A DNA stretch of 64,000 nt, taken from NCBI GenBank assembly GCA_022841625.1, contig JALHRD010000008.1, positions 1 through 64,000 on the forward strand. The letters are read 5' to 3'. Below are positions 25,581-34,938 of the stretch, piece by piece; the first letter of the stretch is position 1, and each line of letters begins with the position of its first letter. The translations under genes and the position numbers were made by a program. The DNA comes from Xanthobacteraceae bacterium (lineage in GTDB: Bacteria; Pseudomonadota; Alphaproteobacteria; Rhizobiales; Xanthobacteraceae). The notes beneath the pieces were generated by a model. The model ran no database searches and was not told the DNA's origin. It saw nothing but the letters and a program-made list of their open reading frames with translations.

Positions 25581-26726
25581 CTACCCCCACACCTGCCGCG
25601 CCGTCTCCACGACGACTTCAAGCTTGCGCTTCTGATCGTCGGCCGTGATCAGATTGCCGACTGAGTCCGACGCAAAGCCGCATTGCGGGCTGATCGCCAG
25701 TTGCTCGAGCGGAATGAATTTCGTGGCCTCGTCGATGCGCCGCTTCAAACCGTCGACCGTCTCCATATCCGACACCTTGGTGCTTACCAGCCCCAGCACC
25801 ACCACCTTGCCTTTGGGCACGAAGCGCAGCGGTTCGAAGCTGCCGGCACGCGGCGTGTCATATTCCAAGAGGAATCGGTCATGCGGCAATTCATTGAACA
25901 GCCGCTCGGCGATAGCGTCATAGGTGCCTTCGCGATGCCACATGCTGCGCTGATTGCCGCGACAGAGATGGATGCCGCTCGCCACTTCGCCCAGATTCTC
26001 CACGACCCGCGCCTCGGCCCGGATCGAGCGGGAGAAGTTCTCCATTGGATCCTCGCCCCGCGCGCGCATTTGATCCATTGTCGGCTTGTCGACATAGGCG
26101 GTGAAGCCGGGGGCGTCGATGTGGATGTAGCGGCAGCCCGCCTTCACCAGGCTTTCAACGATTTCGCGTTCGATCCGCACGACATCGTCCACGAAGTCGT
26201 CGAGGCCCTGATACACGCCGCGCGAATTCTCATAATCGAAGCGCTGGGAAATGCGATCCGGTCCGATCAGCGAAACCTTAGCCGGCGTTTTGGCGAGCTT
26301 GCTGACAAATTGATATTCTTCGAGCGGAATGTTGCGCGCCAGCCGCAACCGCTGTTTGGCAGGCCGACGATGGGAGATCGCCGTTCCGGTCTGGTGCATT
26401 TCACGGATTTCCCAACGCTGCCCAGGCGCCGCGCCCGCCACGCGCCGCTCATTGCTCATGACCGTCGAACGGCTGGCGTCGAACCCCTCGACCGCAGCGC
26501 CAAAGCTGTCTTGGAAATTGAGCCGCCGAATTTCGCCGTCGGTAATGATGTCGAGCCCTGTGCTTTCCTGCAGGCGCACCGCATCCCGGATCGCCTCATC
26601 CTCAATTGCGCGCAAGGCTTCGGCGCTGAGCGCGCCCTCGTCAAAGCGAATACGTTCATCCCGCAATCCTATTGGCCGCAGCAGGCTGCCGACGACATCG
26701 GTGCGAATTGTCTTGAGATTGGCCAT
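25581..26726 (-). CDS. MetE-like zinc-dependent methyltransferase (cobalamin-independent methionine synthase family)
   Basis: A 381-residue protein equivalent to the C-terminal catalytic domain of MetE. The zinc ligands are visible as His-x-Cys in SGIHLCRGN (near 250), a glutamate in LLEYDTPRAGSFEPL and the late cysteine in AISPQCGFASD. Short MetE-like proteins include core methionine synthases and enzymes such as epoxyalkane:CoM transferase. The true substrate is unknown. It lies directly upstream of the Bug-type receptor gene on the same strand, so it may process the imported compound. Confidence 0.85.
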   Translation of the reverse strand: MANLKTIRTDVVGSLLRPIGLRDERIRFDEGALSAEALRAIEDEAIRDAVRLQESTGLDIITDGEIRRLNFQDSFGAAVEGFDASRSTVMSNERRVAGAAPGQRWEIREMHQTGTAISHRRPAKQRLRLARNIPLEEYQFVSKLAKTPAKVSLIGPDRISQRFDYENSRGVYQGLDDFVDDVVRIEREIVESLVKAGCRYIHIDAPGFTAYVDKPTMDQMRARGEDPMENFSRSIRAEARVVENLGEVASGIHLCRGNQRSMWHREGTYDAIAERLFNELPHDRFLLEYDTPRAGSFEPLRFVPKGKVVVLGLVSTKVSDMETVDGLKRRIDEATKFIPLEQLAISPQCGFASDSVGNLITADDQKRKLEVVVETARQVWG

Positions 26727-26954
26727 TCCAAATCCTCACTTGCTCACGTCAATAGCGGTTTCACAACGCCCACCCAAGGCGGTTCCATCACTGCCGCCAC
26801 ACGGTATCGGCAACTTCCATGAGGCTTGACCTGAAATGGCAATGGCACGAATGCGACGGCAGGGCAATTGCCGGCAACCAACCGGCCACCGGATCGCACG
26901 GCTGGTCCGGCACGTTAGGCGTGCTGGAATGTTGAGAGCCACCGCCCGCGCGGG

Positions 26955-29900
26955 CTAACCCGCCGTGGCGCGGCTCGGCGGCGGCGATGGCGGGGTTGCC
27001 TGCGGGTCATTGCCGCCTGCTCCGGCATCAGGATAGCGCTGGCGCAGATCGCGCAAGAAGGCCTGCAAAGTATCCACGGCGGCCAGCGATCGAACGATTT
27101 CGCCAAACTCCAAGCCTGAGACGCCGACTGGCGCAGTGACCACATCGAATGCATGAGCATTTGGCCCCTCACGCATCTTGCCGAGATAGCGCTCGCGTAT
27201 TCTGGCCAAGCCGGCCGCGTCCGCACCCAGGGCATAGCCGATCGCGGAACGCAGAATATCCGTGCGCTCGACGTCGTTCAGGGGCTCAAATTCCTTCCAG
27301 CGCCCGCCGTGCAACACCTCAAGCTGCTCGGCCGCGGACGCCCATTTTTTTGCCGCCCAAAGGATGTCCGCACGTAGCCGCACCGTCTCCGGGCCGGGCA
27401 CATTGGCGACGATCTCATAAGCGACATCATGGCGGCCGAGATCGGAAAGTGCCCGCGCCTCTATCAGCAGACGCTGGTTGCGGAGATTGTTGTTGAGATC
27501 GGATACCCGCGATGCGCGCAGCGCCGCCAGCGCCAGCGCCGGCTTTCGATCGAGCATATAGATGATTGCAAGCCGCGCAGCGACCTGCGCACGGGCGGCG
27601 CCCTGTAAGCGATGATCGACCTGATGCTGCAGCAACTCGCTGGCCTGATAAAGCAGGTCGACTGCGACCAGCCGATCCGCCAACCGCCGGATCACCTCGT
27701 CGCCTCGCCGACCGAGCGGCGTCAGCTCTCGGAAGTCGTAAAATAGCGACAGCGCGTCGATTGCCGAAATGGCATCGCCATTGCCCGCCAAGAATAGATC
27801 GTCGAAGACCGTCCTTGCGTCGTCCAGAATGCGGCGGGATATGTCCGCGTTGGGATGTGTCCGGAGCGCCGTCCGCATCGCGCTGAAGCCGTCGCGGAAG
27901 CGCCTCTCTTCGTTGTACAGGCTGGCGAGCACTTGTAGCGCCTCAAGTTCGGTCCGATCGCCGCGCCAGATTGCGGTCAGGGTTTCCAGCGCGTCGAGTA
28001 CGGCAGCGCGATCGAAATTGCCGCGCGCGAACTGAAGCTTGACTTCACGTAGCCGCCCCTGCGCCGCCGCCGGACGATCCCAGGATTCGATCGCCGCCTG
28101 ATACGCCCGCAACGCGTCCTCTGCCCGTCCCAGCGCTTCAGCCAGCCGGCCGGTGAGAATCGCAATCGACGGTTCCAACTCCCGCGGGACCCCGATCATC
28201 TCGAATTCCTGGAGACGACCAACTGCCCCGGTAACGTCGCCGACCTCAAGATGGACCTGCACCATGTCTCTGAGCATCAAACGCTGGATTTCAAGCGGCA
28301 GCGTGATCATCGCCGCTTCCGCGTTGCGGAAACCCTCGCGCGCCTCCGTCCACCTGCCGAGTTGAGCTTGCGCCAGGGACCGCCACAGCGGAGCATCGTG
28401 CTGGTTGCCGACCAGCGGGTTCGACAAGTCCTTCAGCGCGGCATCGGCGCGGCCAATCAGGATATTAGCAAGCGCGCGCAGCACAATCGGCGCAGGGTCC
28501 TCCACGGTCGGGACGCTGTCGGCGACCGCCACATCGAGAACCGCTTTGGCCTCGGCGTACATCTCGCGCGCGAGATAGAATCGCGCCAAGTCGCTGCGCG
28601 CCGCGAGCCGCCGCGATTCCGGCGCTTCCGCGGCGGCCGTGATCAGCTGCGTCCTGCGCTCCGAGAAATTGGCCTGCCGATCAGTCCCCCAGGACTGAAT
28701 ATCGAGCATCTGGCGCTGATTTTGTCCTTGGCTCGCTCTCGCCCCCGATGACAATGAAAGTCCGGCGGGCCGCGAAATCACAACCTTGTCGGCGGACAGT
28801 TCGGCCGTGACGTCGTCGGCCAGAGCTTGCAGGGCAATGCCATGGGCCGATGCAAGCGTTCGGAACTCGACAAAGTCCTGGGCTTTCAGAAGGCCGCGCG
28901 CGGGCGCCGGCGCGGTGACCACAAACAGCGAGTCGCCAACCTCAGGGTCGTCGATGCGGTGTAGGTTCCGCGCCTCGTCGATTGCAATGCTGACGCTCGT
29001 TCGCGCCGCCGCAATGATGTTTCGGCTGATCTGGAGCGGACGCGTGGGTTCGACCACTTCGTTCCCCAGCGTCACCACCCAGCCGTTGCCGTCGGTGGCG
29101 ACGCTGATCAATTGGGGCCGTTCCGGCTTGACGCGTATCAGCGTAACATCGCGCACGCGCATAGCCGCTGCGGTTCTGACGGCCTTGCCCTGTTCGGCGC
29201 TCAGCGCCGCGATCGTAACCGCGGCATCGCTGTCGAACACCATCCATACCGTATCCGCGCGGCGGAAAATGGCGGCCGGCGTCGGCGCCTCAAATGGAAA
29301 CGCAATGATGAGATTGTCCCCGCTGCGTTTTACAGTAGCGCGTATTGCACCGCTTGGTTCGGTCGGGGGGCCATCCTCCGGCGGCAGTTCGCTGGCGCGC
29401 GGCGGAGCTGCCGCGGGGGGCGCGCTGACCGGAGGCGGGACGTTCGCCGGCGCCGCAACTTGAGGCGCCGGAGCCGCCGGCGCCGCCGGCGCAGACGCAC
29501 CCTGTTGCAAGGGTAGCGTCGGAGACGCCTGCACCGGCGGCTGCTGCGGTTGCGTCTGCGGTGACGACGCAGGAGCGCGTGTCGGCTCAGCCTTGGGTGT
29601 CGGCTCAGCCTTGGGCGCCGGTGCAGCCTTGGGCGCCGGTGCAACCTTGGCGGCTGGCGCCGCATTAAGCGCTGGAATCGCTTTCGGAGCGCCTGCTGGG
29701 GCGCCCCCTGGGGCGCCAGCCGCTTTCTCGCGCTCGGTGATCTCCTGCGCCAGTGTCGACAACTCGTCCGACCTTACCGCGCCATCCGGTCGCCCGGCTT
29801 GGCGCTCGGCGAGCTCAACATCGACGACATAGCTGTTGTCTTCACGGAACGTGCGAATGTCGGCTGGCGCCGCAAGGCTGAAACGCACCAAGGATGCTTC

Positions 29901-30629
29901 TTGATCGATTTCAGTTTCAACCGAATCGATGACTGGCGGCAGTGTTGCTATGACGTCCGCGAGGTCGAACCGCAGCGTTGCGTTAAATGTCAGCGTCAGC
30001 TTGTCCTTGGAGTTATCCGCCGTGATGCCGATTAACTCCGGCAGATCGAAGACATAGCGCATGAAGGTCGGCTGCGCGATGACCTTAACCCGTATCGGCA
30101 CCACCCGCTGCTGCTGCGCCAGCAGGCGCTGCTGGCGGAGCCGGCGCTCGCCGTCGCGGGCGCGGCGGGCAAGTTCTTCAATCACCTCGCGCGGCAATCC
30201 AGGCGCCAGTCCCGTCCAAGTATCCGGCAAGAGATCGACGAACAGCTTCTCGCCCGCCGTCATCGAATTCAAGGTCACCTTGCGGGTCAACGCAATCCGA
30301 ACGCTCATCCCGTCAGGATCTCGGCGGGCAATGCCGATATATTCCGGAGCGCCCGCTCTGATTTGGTCGATCGCGATAGCAACCGGCCGGGGGAAATTGA
30401 TGATGAGAATGTTGTTAGCAAGCTGGACTTTGACATCGAGCTCTTCGCTAAACCGAAAATATAGCCGCGCGTAGCCGTTGTCGGCGCTGACCAACACATC
30501 GCCCTTGACGCCCTGCGCCAGTACGGGGCGCGCGAAACCGCCGCACAATGGCAGCGCCATCATGGTAGCAATAAGACAAAGGATGACAGGCCGGGCCGCC
30601 TGCCACGCCGTCAGCGACACGCTACGCAC
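26955..30629 (-). CDS. Large exported AMIN-like/TPR protein in the flagellar locus
   Basis: A protein of about 1,224 residues. A signal peptide is followed by two AMIN-like beta domains (ARLYFRFSEELDVKVQLANN and a second block near residue 190), then a Pro/Ala-rich segment at about 330-430 containing KAEPTPKAEPT-type repeats. The rest is an alpha-helical region with many TPR-type units. GTG at 30629 is preferred because AAGG lies about 9 bases upstream; a TTG at 30656 is in frame. Genes of this kind lie in flagellar clusters of related bacteria, where a cell-wall or motor role has been proposed for AMIN/TPR proteins; the function here is unknown. A CtrA-like box precedes it. Confidence 0.75.
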   Translation of the reverse strand: MRSVSLTAWQAARPVILCLIATMMALPLCGGFARPVLAQGVKGDVLVSADNGYARLYFRFSEELDVKVQLANNILIINFPRPVAIAIDQIRAGAPEYIGIARRDPDGMSVRIALTRKVTLNSMTAGEKLFVDLLPDTWTGLAPGLPREVIEELARRARDGERRLRQQRLLAQQQRVVPIRVKVIAQPTFMRYVFDLPELIGITADNSKDKLTLTFNATLRFDLADVIATLPPVIDSVETEIDQEASLVRFSLAAPADIRTFREDNSYVVDVELAERQAGRPDGAVRSDELSTLAQEITEREKAAGAPGGAPAGAPKAIPALNAAPAAKVAPAPKAAPAPKAEPTPKAEPTRAPASSPQTQPQQPPVQASPTLPLQQGASAPAAPAAPAPQVAAPANVPPPVSAPPAAAPPRASELPPEDGPPTEPSGAIRATVKRSGDNLIIAFPFEAPTPAAIFRRADTVWMVFDSDAAVTIAALSAEQGKAVRTAAAMRVRDVTLIRVKPERPQLISVATDGNGWVVTLGNEVVEPTRPLQISRNIIAAARTSVSIAIDEARNLHRIDDPEVGDSLFVVTAPAPARGLLKAQDFVEFRTLASAHGIALQALADDVTAELSADKVVISRPAGLSLSSGARASQGQNQRQMLDIQSWGTDRQANFSERRTQLITAAAEAPESRRLAARSDLARFYLAREMYAEAKAVLDVAVADSVPTVEDPAPIVLRALANILIGRADAALKDLSNPLVGNQHDAPLWRSLAQAQLGRWTEAREGFRNAEAAMITLPLEIQRLMLRDMVQVHLEVGDVTGAVGRLQEFEMIGVPRELEPSIAILTGRLAEALGRAEDALRAYQAAIESWDRPAAAQGRLREVKLQFARGNFDRAAVLDALETLTAIWRGDRTELEALQVLASLYNEERRFRDGFSAMRTALRTHPNADISRRILDDARTVFDDLFLAGNGDAISAIDALSLFYDFRELTPLGRRGDEVIRRLADRLVAVDLLYQASELLQHQVDHRLQGAARAQVAARLAIIYMLDRKPALALAALRASRVSDLNNNLRNQRLLIEARALSDLGRHDVAYEIVANVPGPETVRLRADILWAAKKWASAAEQLEVLHGGRWKEFEPLNDVERTDILRSAIGYALGADAAGLARIRERYLGKMREGPNAHAFDVVTAPVGVSGLEFGEIVRSLAAVDTLQAFLRDLRQRYPDAGAGGNDPQATPPSPPPSRATAG

Positions 30630-30687
30630 GTGCACAACCCTTACTTCGAGGCACAACTTAGATGCCGTCCAGGCTAAGCCTTCGTAT

Positions 30688-30702
30688 TTAACGCGGCCTT
30701 AA
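30688..30702. promoter_or_regulatory. CtrA-like box upstream of the AMIN/TPR gene
   Basis: TTAACGCGGCCTTAA is a perfect TTAA-N7-TTAA site. It is 59 bases before the GTG at 30629 on the minus strand and in the gap behind the motE gene end. Confidence 0.6.
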
Positions 30703-30839
30703 CCGTAAGAGCGGCTTTGCGAATAAATTGGCGGCGATGACGGCAGCGCCCGCCTTAATTCGTGCAAGCAGTTGCCGCGGATTGCGAATTTCGGAAATGG
30801 AGCACCAGCGCGTCCGGTGCGCTCAGCTGTGCCAGCACT

Positions 30840-31616
30840 TCAATTGACCGCCGGGCTACCGACGATCCTTGGCAACTCCGCGGCCGGCTTTTCCTTGGTG
30901 CGGCTCGCCAGTTCGACCGTCAACCGCTCCGCCATTTCCGGCGTCATCTGGGCCAGGATGTCGGACATCCGACGCGGATTGATCTGCGTCGCCACATCGA
31001 CCAGGACCCGCATATCGAGACGATCGAAGACCCGCGCCGCATCCTTCGCTTTCATATTCTCATACATCAAAATGACGTTCTTGATACGCGCGTTATCACT
31101 TTCGTCTTTGACGCGTAACGTCTCATTGATCTTCGCCTCGATCTGCTTGAGGTGAGTAACTCGGCTTTCGAGCCGCTTCTCCGCTGCAAGCAGCAAGTTT
31201 TCGCGCATTTCAAGGTCTTTCGCGCGCGCATCGAGTTCGGCGCGCCGCTCCCCAAGCCGCTCCAGCACTGCGCGCTCGGCCGGCGACAAGACCCGCCCGC
31301 CATCCAACAGGACCGGCTTTCCGCTCGCCGCCTTTGGCGGATCCTTAGCTGCAGGCTTCTCTTTATCTTTCGCCTTTAGCTCCTGCTTGGCGGCCGGCGG
31401 ATCGGCTGAGCCGGTGACATCCTGGAAACTGAACATCTCCTGCGCCCAGGAGCGCTTGGACAAAGGCGGCGCCGGCGTCGGCACGGTTCCGGTGACATCG
31501 CTGGTCAGCGCGTATTCGCCTTTGAAAATAAGGCCGGTCGACTTCAAGATAAACAGCATGCCGATCGCAACCAGCACGACGGGAATAATCCGAAAATCGC
31601 GCAGCAATCGGTTCAT
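30840..31616 (-). CDS. motE: Flagellar motor chaperone MotE
   Basis: A 258-residue exported protein with one N-terminal membrane helix (IIPVVLVAIGMLFILKS), a Pro/Lys-rich linker, a long coiled coil (about 105-180) and a C-terminal MgtE-N-like domain (YENMKAKDAARVFDRLDMRVLVDVATQINPRRMSDILAQMTPEMAERLT). In rhizobia MotE is the periplasmic chaperone that stabilises MotC. Its start overlaps the DUF6468 gene stop (ATGA), so it sits in the fliL-fliM-DUF6468-motE operon. Confidence 0.88.
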   Translation of the reverse strand: MNRLLRDFRIIPVVLVAIGMLFILKSTGLIFKGEYALTSDVTGTVPTPAPPLSKRSWAQEMFSFQDVTGSADPPAAKQELKAKDKEKPAAKDPPKAASGKPVLLDGGRVLSPAERAVLERLGERRAELDARAKDLEMRENLLLAAEKRLESRVTHLKQIEAKINETLRVKDESDNARIKNVILMYENMKAKDAARVFDRLDMRVLVDVATQINPRRMSDILAQMTPEMAERLTVELASRTKEKPAAELPRIVGSPAVN

Positions 31617-32047
31617 GCCGCCGCCGCGCCCCCGCGCTCGCGAAGTCGGTCCGTAAACGAGCGCGCCGCAGCAGCGACGGCCTTGGGATCGGGCGCGCTG
31701 GCCGCGGACGGAACATCGTGCAGCGAGCGGGCCGCCACCACCACCCGGGACAGCCGTGTCAGGACGACGTCACCGGCGGACACCTGACGATCGAGTTCGA
31801 CGCAGCAACGCTCGGCAGCCCTGACCCGCTCACCGAGCGTAGCGTCATTTTCCTGCGCGGCGCGCCGGAGTTCGCTCACCGCGCGTTCCGCGATCTCGGT
31901 CGCGGTAATCAATTCGGCGATCGTTCCCTTCAGGGATTGTTCGTCGGCGCGCAACCGCTCCAGCCGCCGGTTGAGGGTTATGCAATAGCCGATCGTTAAG
32001 AGCAGCAGCATCGCCACCAGGCTCTCGATCATCAATCCGATGCTCAT
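31613..32047 (-). CDS. DUF6468-type single-pass membrane protein
   Basis: A 144-residue protein with one N-terminal membrane helix (LMIESLVAMLLLLTIGYCI), the start of a conserved coiled region (RRLERLRADEQSLKGTIAELITATEIAERAV) and a low-complexity tail. It matches the small DUF6468 proteins encoded between fliM and motE in Alphaproteobacteria. Function unknown, probably motor-related. The ATG at 32047 overlaps the fliM TGA; the longer frame to 32194 is within fliM. Confidence 0.8.
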   Translation of the reverse strand: MSIGLMIESLVAMLLLLTIGYCITLNRRLERLRADEQSLKGTIAELITATEIAERAVSELRRAAQENDATLGERVRAAERCCVELDRQVSAGDVVLTRLSRVVVAARSLHDVPSAASAPDPKAVAAAARSFTDRLRERGGAAAA

Positions 32048-33297
32048 GGCGTCTCCTTCAGGCCCATGTCCATATCGGCCCCCTCGAATATGGCCATCGT
32101 GGTCCGCGACCGACGCAACGTCTTGTTGACCCGAACTGCGACGCGGTCCCCGACACGGCCCATCCGCCCCTCGGTCAACAGCACATCGCCACAACGAACC
32201 ACCACATTCGCGTCGGGCTTGACGTCCAGCGGTAGCGTATCGCCGACATCCAGCCGCATCAGTTCCCGCAGCGGGAGATGCGCCTCGTAAAGCACCGCCT
32301 CGACCGCGATCTCGGCCTGTCCGATTTCCGTCGCGAGATGCCCTTCCCAGATTGGGTCGCGGCCGAACTTCTCGCCCATGAACATCTGCAAAAGAACTTC
32401 GCGGATGGGCTCAATGGTCGCATAAGGCAGGAGCAGCTCGACGGTGCCGCCGCGGTCCTCCATGTCGATCCGCAAACGCACCAGAATGGCCGCATTGGCC
32501 GGTCGCGAGATCGCAGCAAAGCGCGGATTGGTTTCGAGCCGATCGATGTTAAATTTGACCGGCGACAGTGGCTTGAAAGCGAGTTCGGCGTCGGCGAGCA
32601 TGACCTCGATCATCCGTTTGACGAGATTGGATTCAATGGTCGTATAGGGCCGCCCCTCAACACGGATCGCGCTCTGGCCGCGGCGACCGCCTAGCAGCAC
32701 GTCGATGATCGAATAGATCAGGGTCGAGTTGACCGTAATCATTCCGAAATTGTCCCACTCCTCGGCCTTGAACACACCGAGGATCGCAGGCAGTGGAATT
32801 GAATTAAGGTAATCGCCGAAGCGCACCGAGGTGATCCGATCGAGCGAGACTTCGACATTGTCGGAGGTGAAATTGCGCAGCGATGTCGTCATCAACCGGA
32901 CCAGCCGATCGAAGACGATCTCGAGCATCGGCAACCGCTCATAAGAGACCATCGCCGAATCGATGATCGCGCGAATGCCGGAATTGTCGTTGAGCGAGAT
33001 GTCGGCAAGACTAAAGCCTAGAAGGCCGTCGATTTCCTCTTGGTTGAGAACGCGCTCCGCCGCCCCCTTCGTGCTTTGGGCGTTTTGCGTGGCGTGGGCG
33101 CCGTCATCGATCAGCCCGGCCCATTGCGCGCCAGCGGCCGCCCCGACAGAGGGCGCCCCCACAGCGGGCGCCCCGCCGTCGGCGCCTTCGACGGAGGGAA
33201 CGGCAGTGTCCGACTCAAGCGCCAACCCCCATTCGGCGGCTAGCGCGTCTTGGTTGACCTGATCCGTTTGGTCCGCTTGGTCTGCTTCGGGCGTCAC
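32044..33297 (-). CDS. fliM: Flagellar motor switch protein FliM
   Basis: A 417-residue C-ring protein that binds CheY-P and sets rotation direction. The CheY-binding signature LNQEEIDGLLGF is at about 84-95, after an acidic N-terminal extension that starts with QDALAAEWG. The middle domain (GSAMVSYERLPMLEIVFDRLVR-like) and the SpoA-type C-terminus (PLRELMRLDVGDTLPLDVKPDANVVV) are complete. The start codon is GTG at 33297, overlapping the fliL TGA as GTGA. Confidence 0.93.
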   Translation of the reverse strand: MTPEADQADQTDQVNQDALAAEWGLALESDTAVPSVEGADGGAPAVGAPSVGAAAGAQWAGLIDDGAHATQNAQSTKGAAERVLNQEEIDGLLGFSLADISLNDNSGIRAIIDSAMVSYERLPMLEIVFDRLVRLMTTSLRNFTSDNVEVSLDRITSVRFGDYLNSIPLPAILGVFKAEEWDNFGMITVNSTLIYSIIDVLLGGRRGQSAIRVEGRPYTTIESNLVKRMIEVMLADAELAFKPLSPVKFNIDRLETNPRFAAISRPANAAILVRLRIDMEDRGGTVELLLPYATIEPIREVLLQMFMGEKFGRDPIWEGHLATEIGQAEIAVEAVLYEAHLPLRELMRLDVGDTLPLDVKPDANVVVRCGDVLLTEGRMGRVGDRVAVRVNKTLRRSRTTMAIFEGADMDMGLKETP

Positions 33298-33806
33298 TGG
33301 ACGACGATTTCCTTAAACAGTACAGCGTTGACGCGACTCGGCGCGATCGCGGCGTTCACGCGCCGGGTCAGCTCTTCCTTCAGGCGATAAAGCCCCGCCG
33401 AGCCGTCGAGATCGCTGGCGCGCAGCTCGCGCAGATAGGTTTGAAATGCGTCCATGACCCGCGGCATCGTGGATTGAACCTGCGGGGTCATCGCCGCATC
33501 GGGCAGTTCAAGCACAACCCGGACCTTGAGATACTGGGTGCGCTCATTGGCCATGGTCGACAGATTGACCAGAACCTCAGGCACATCGAGGAACACGACT
33601 GGCTTGGCCTGAACCACAACCGGCTTCGCTTCCTTCGACCCGCTCATCATGAAGTAGGTCGTCGCTCCACCGACGACCAAGACGAGCGCGCCGGCTGCGA
33701 TAATGATGTTCCTGCGTGAAAGCAGACCACCGGGCGGCGGCGCGGCCTCCGCAGCATCATCAGCCGCAACCGCTTCGACCTCCGCTTTCTTGGGCTTAGA
33801 CGCCAT
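33294..33806 (-). CDS. fliL: Flagellar basal body-associated protein FliL
   Basis: A 170-residue single-pass inner-membrane protein supporting the stators. It has a charged cytoplasmic head, a membrane helix (NIIIAAGALVLVVGGATTYFMM) and the periplasmic FliL domain (VVFLDVPEVLVNLSTMANERTQYLKVRVVLEL). A GAGGA site about 9 bases before the ATG at 33806 supports this start. It is the first gene of the fliL-fliM-DUF6468-motE operon. Confidence 0.92.
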   Translation of the reverse strand: MASKPKKAEVEAVAADDAAEAAPPPGGLLSRRNIIIAAGALVLVVGGATTYFMMSGSKEAKPVVVQAKPVVFLDVPEVLVNLSTMANERTQYLKVRVVLELPDAAMTPQVQSTMPRVMDAFQTYLRELRASDLDGSAGLYRLKEELTRRVNAAIAPSRVNAVLFKEIVVQ

Positions 33807-34145
33807 CTGCTTCGGTTCCTCTTTGACAGCCCGCACACAATCGGCAGCCCCATGACCGGCGCCGCGGGGGCCCTGCTATCCCTACCGGTAACGTTAGGTT
33901 CGCAATGGTTAACGGATTATTGCGATACCGCTGCGCGCTCGGAAAGATTTGCCGGGTGGAGGGTTAAGCAGGACTGAATTTTCCGGGCTCGCCACCCGCC
34001 CAAAACCATAACTCATTGATTTTACAAATTTTATTGTTTGGCACGCGCCCTGCATAGGATTGACGAGCCGCAGCTTGGGAGAGCCCGCGGCGCAACCTAG
34101 GAAGGTCGCCGCATGGGAGTGCGGCGCGTTTCTCGGGAGGGGAGC
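33807..34145. other. Divergent intergenic region between fliL and flgF
   Basis: 339 bases without a gene. The right half holds the sigma-54 promoter of flgF at 34039-34054 and an AT-rich stretch (33990-34037) where an activator or IHF could bind. The left half contains a TTAACGG element but no clear promoter for fliL. Confidence 0.6.
34039..34054 (+). promoter_or_regulatory. Sigma-54 type promoter of flgF-flgG-flgA-flgH
   Basis: TGGCACGCGCCCTGCA carries GG and GC exactly 10 bases apart, matching the RpoN -24/-12 consensus. Transcription would start near 34065, about 80 bases before flgF. Confidence 0.75.
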
Positions 34146-34922
34146 ATGCCGGTCGAAAACACATCGCTCATTGGGCTATCGCGGCAGATTGCATTGCGAC
34201 GCGAGCTCGATGTCGTTGCCAACAATATCGCGAACCTGAACACCACCGGCTACAAGGCCGACGGCACGGTGTTTCACGAGTTCCTGATGCCAGTCGCCCG
34301 CGCCAAATCCTTCCAGAGCGCAGACCAGCGCCTGAGCTTTGTGCACGACCGCGCCACCTTTCACAATTTCAGTACCGGCCCGATTCGACCGACCGGCAAT
34401 CCGCTGGACGTCTCAATCGACGGCGACGCGTTCCTGGTGGTGCAGACCCCGCGCGGCGAACGCTACACCCGCAACGGCGCTCTTCAGATCAGCGCAAACG
34501 GCGAATTGGTGACCGGAACCGGCGACCGCGTCCTTGGCGACGGCGGGCCGATCCAGTTCCAGCCGAATGACAACAGCATCTCCATCAACCCAGACGGCAC
34601 CATTACCGTGCGCGAAGGCGCCAGCGCGGCCTCGGATTCGGCGCGCGGCAAGATCCGGCTGGTCCGCTTCGAGCAGGCGCAAGGCCTGATCAAGGACGGC
34701 AGCAGCATGTTCCGCACCGCGGACGGCATCGCGCCGCAGCCGGCCGACCTCAGCACCCGTGTCATCCAAGGCACCATCGAGCAATCCAATGTTCGGCCGG
34801 TCGTCGAGATGGCGCGCATGATCGAATTGACCCGCGCCTACACCCAGGTTGCCACCATGCTGCAGCAGGTCAGCGACCAGCGGCGCGCCGCCATCGAAAA
34901 ACTTGCCGAAGTTCCGGCCTAA
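34146..34922 (+). CDS. flgF: Flagellar proximal rod protein FlgF
   Basis: A 258-residue rod protein. The N-terminus contains LSRQIALRRELDVVANNIANLNTTGYKADG, the middle has the FlgE/F/G-type domain (GERYTRNGALQISANGELVT), and the C-terminus contains VRPVVEMARMIELTRAYTQVATML. The start at 34146 begins MPVENTSLIG, the family N-terminus. It is first in the flgF-flgG-flgA-flgH operon under the sigma-54 promoter. Confidence 0.94.
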   Translation: MPVENTSLIGLSRQIALRRELDVVANNIANLNTTGYKADGTVFHEFLMPVARAKSFQSADQRLSFVHDRATFHNFSTGPIRPTGNPLDVSIDGDAFLVVQTPRGERYTRNGALQISANGELVTGTGDRVLGDGGPIQFQPNDNSISINPDGTITVREGASAASDSARGKIRLVRFEQAQGLIKDGSSMFRTADGIAPQPADLSTRVIQGTIEQSNVRPVVEMARMIELTRAYTQVATMLQQVSDQRRAAIEKLAEVPA

Positions 34923-34938
34923 GTAAACGGAGACATCC

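Noticed and set aside
33840-33960. CtrA box upstream of fliL
   Set aside because: TTAG and TTAAC elements are present but not with the N7 spacing.
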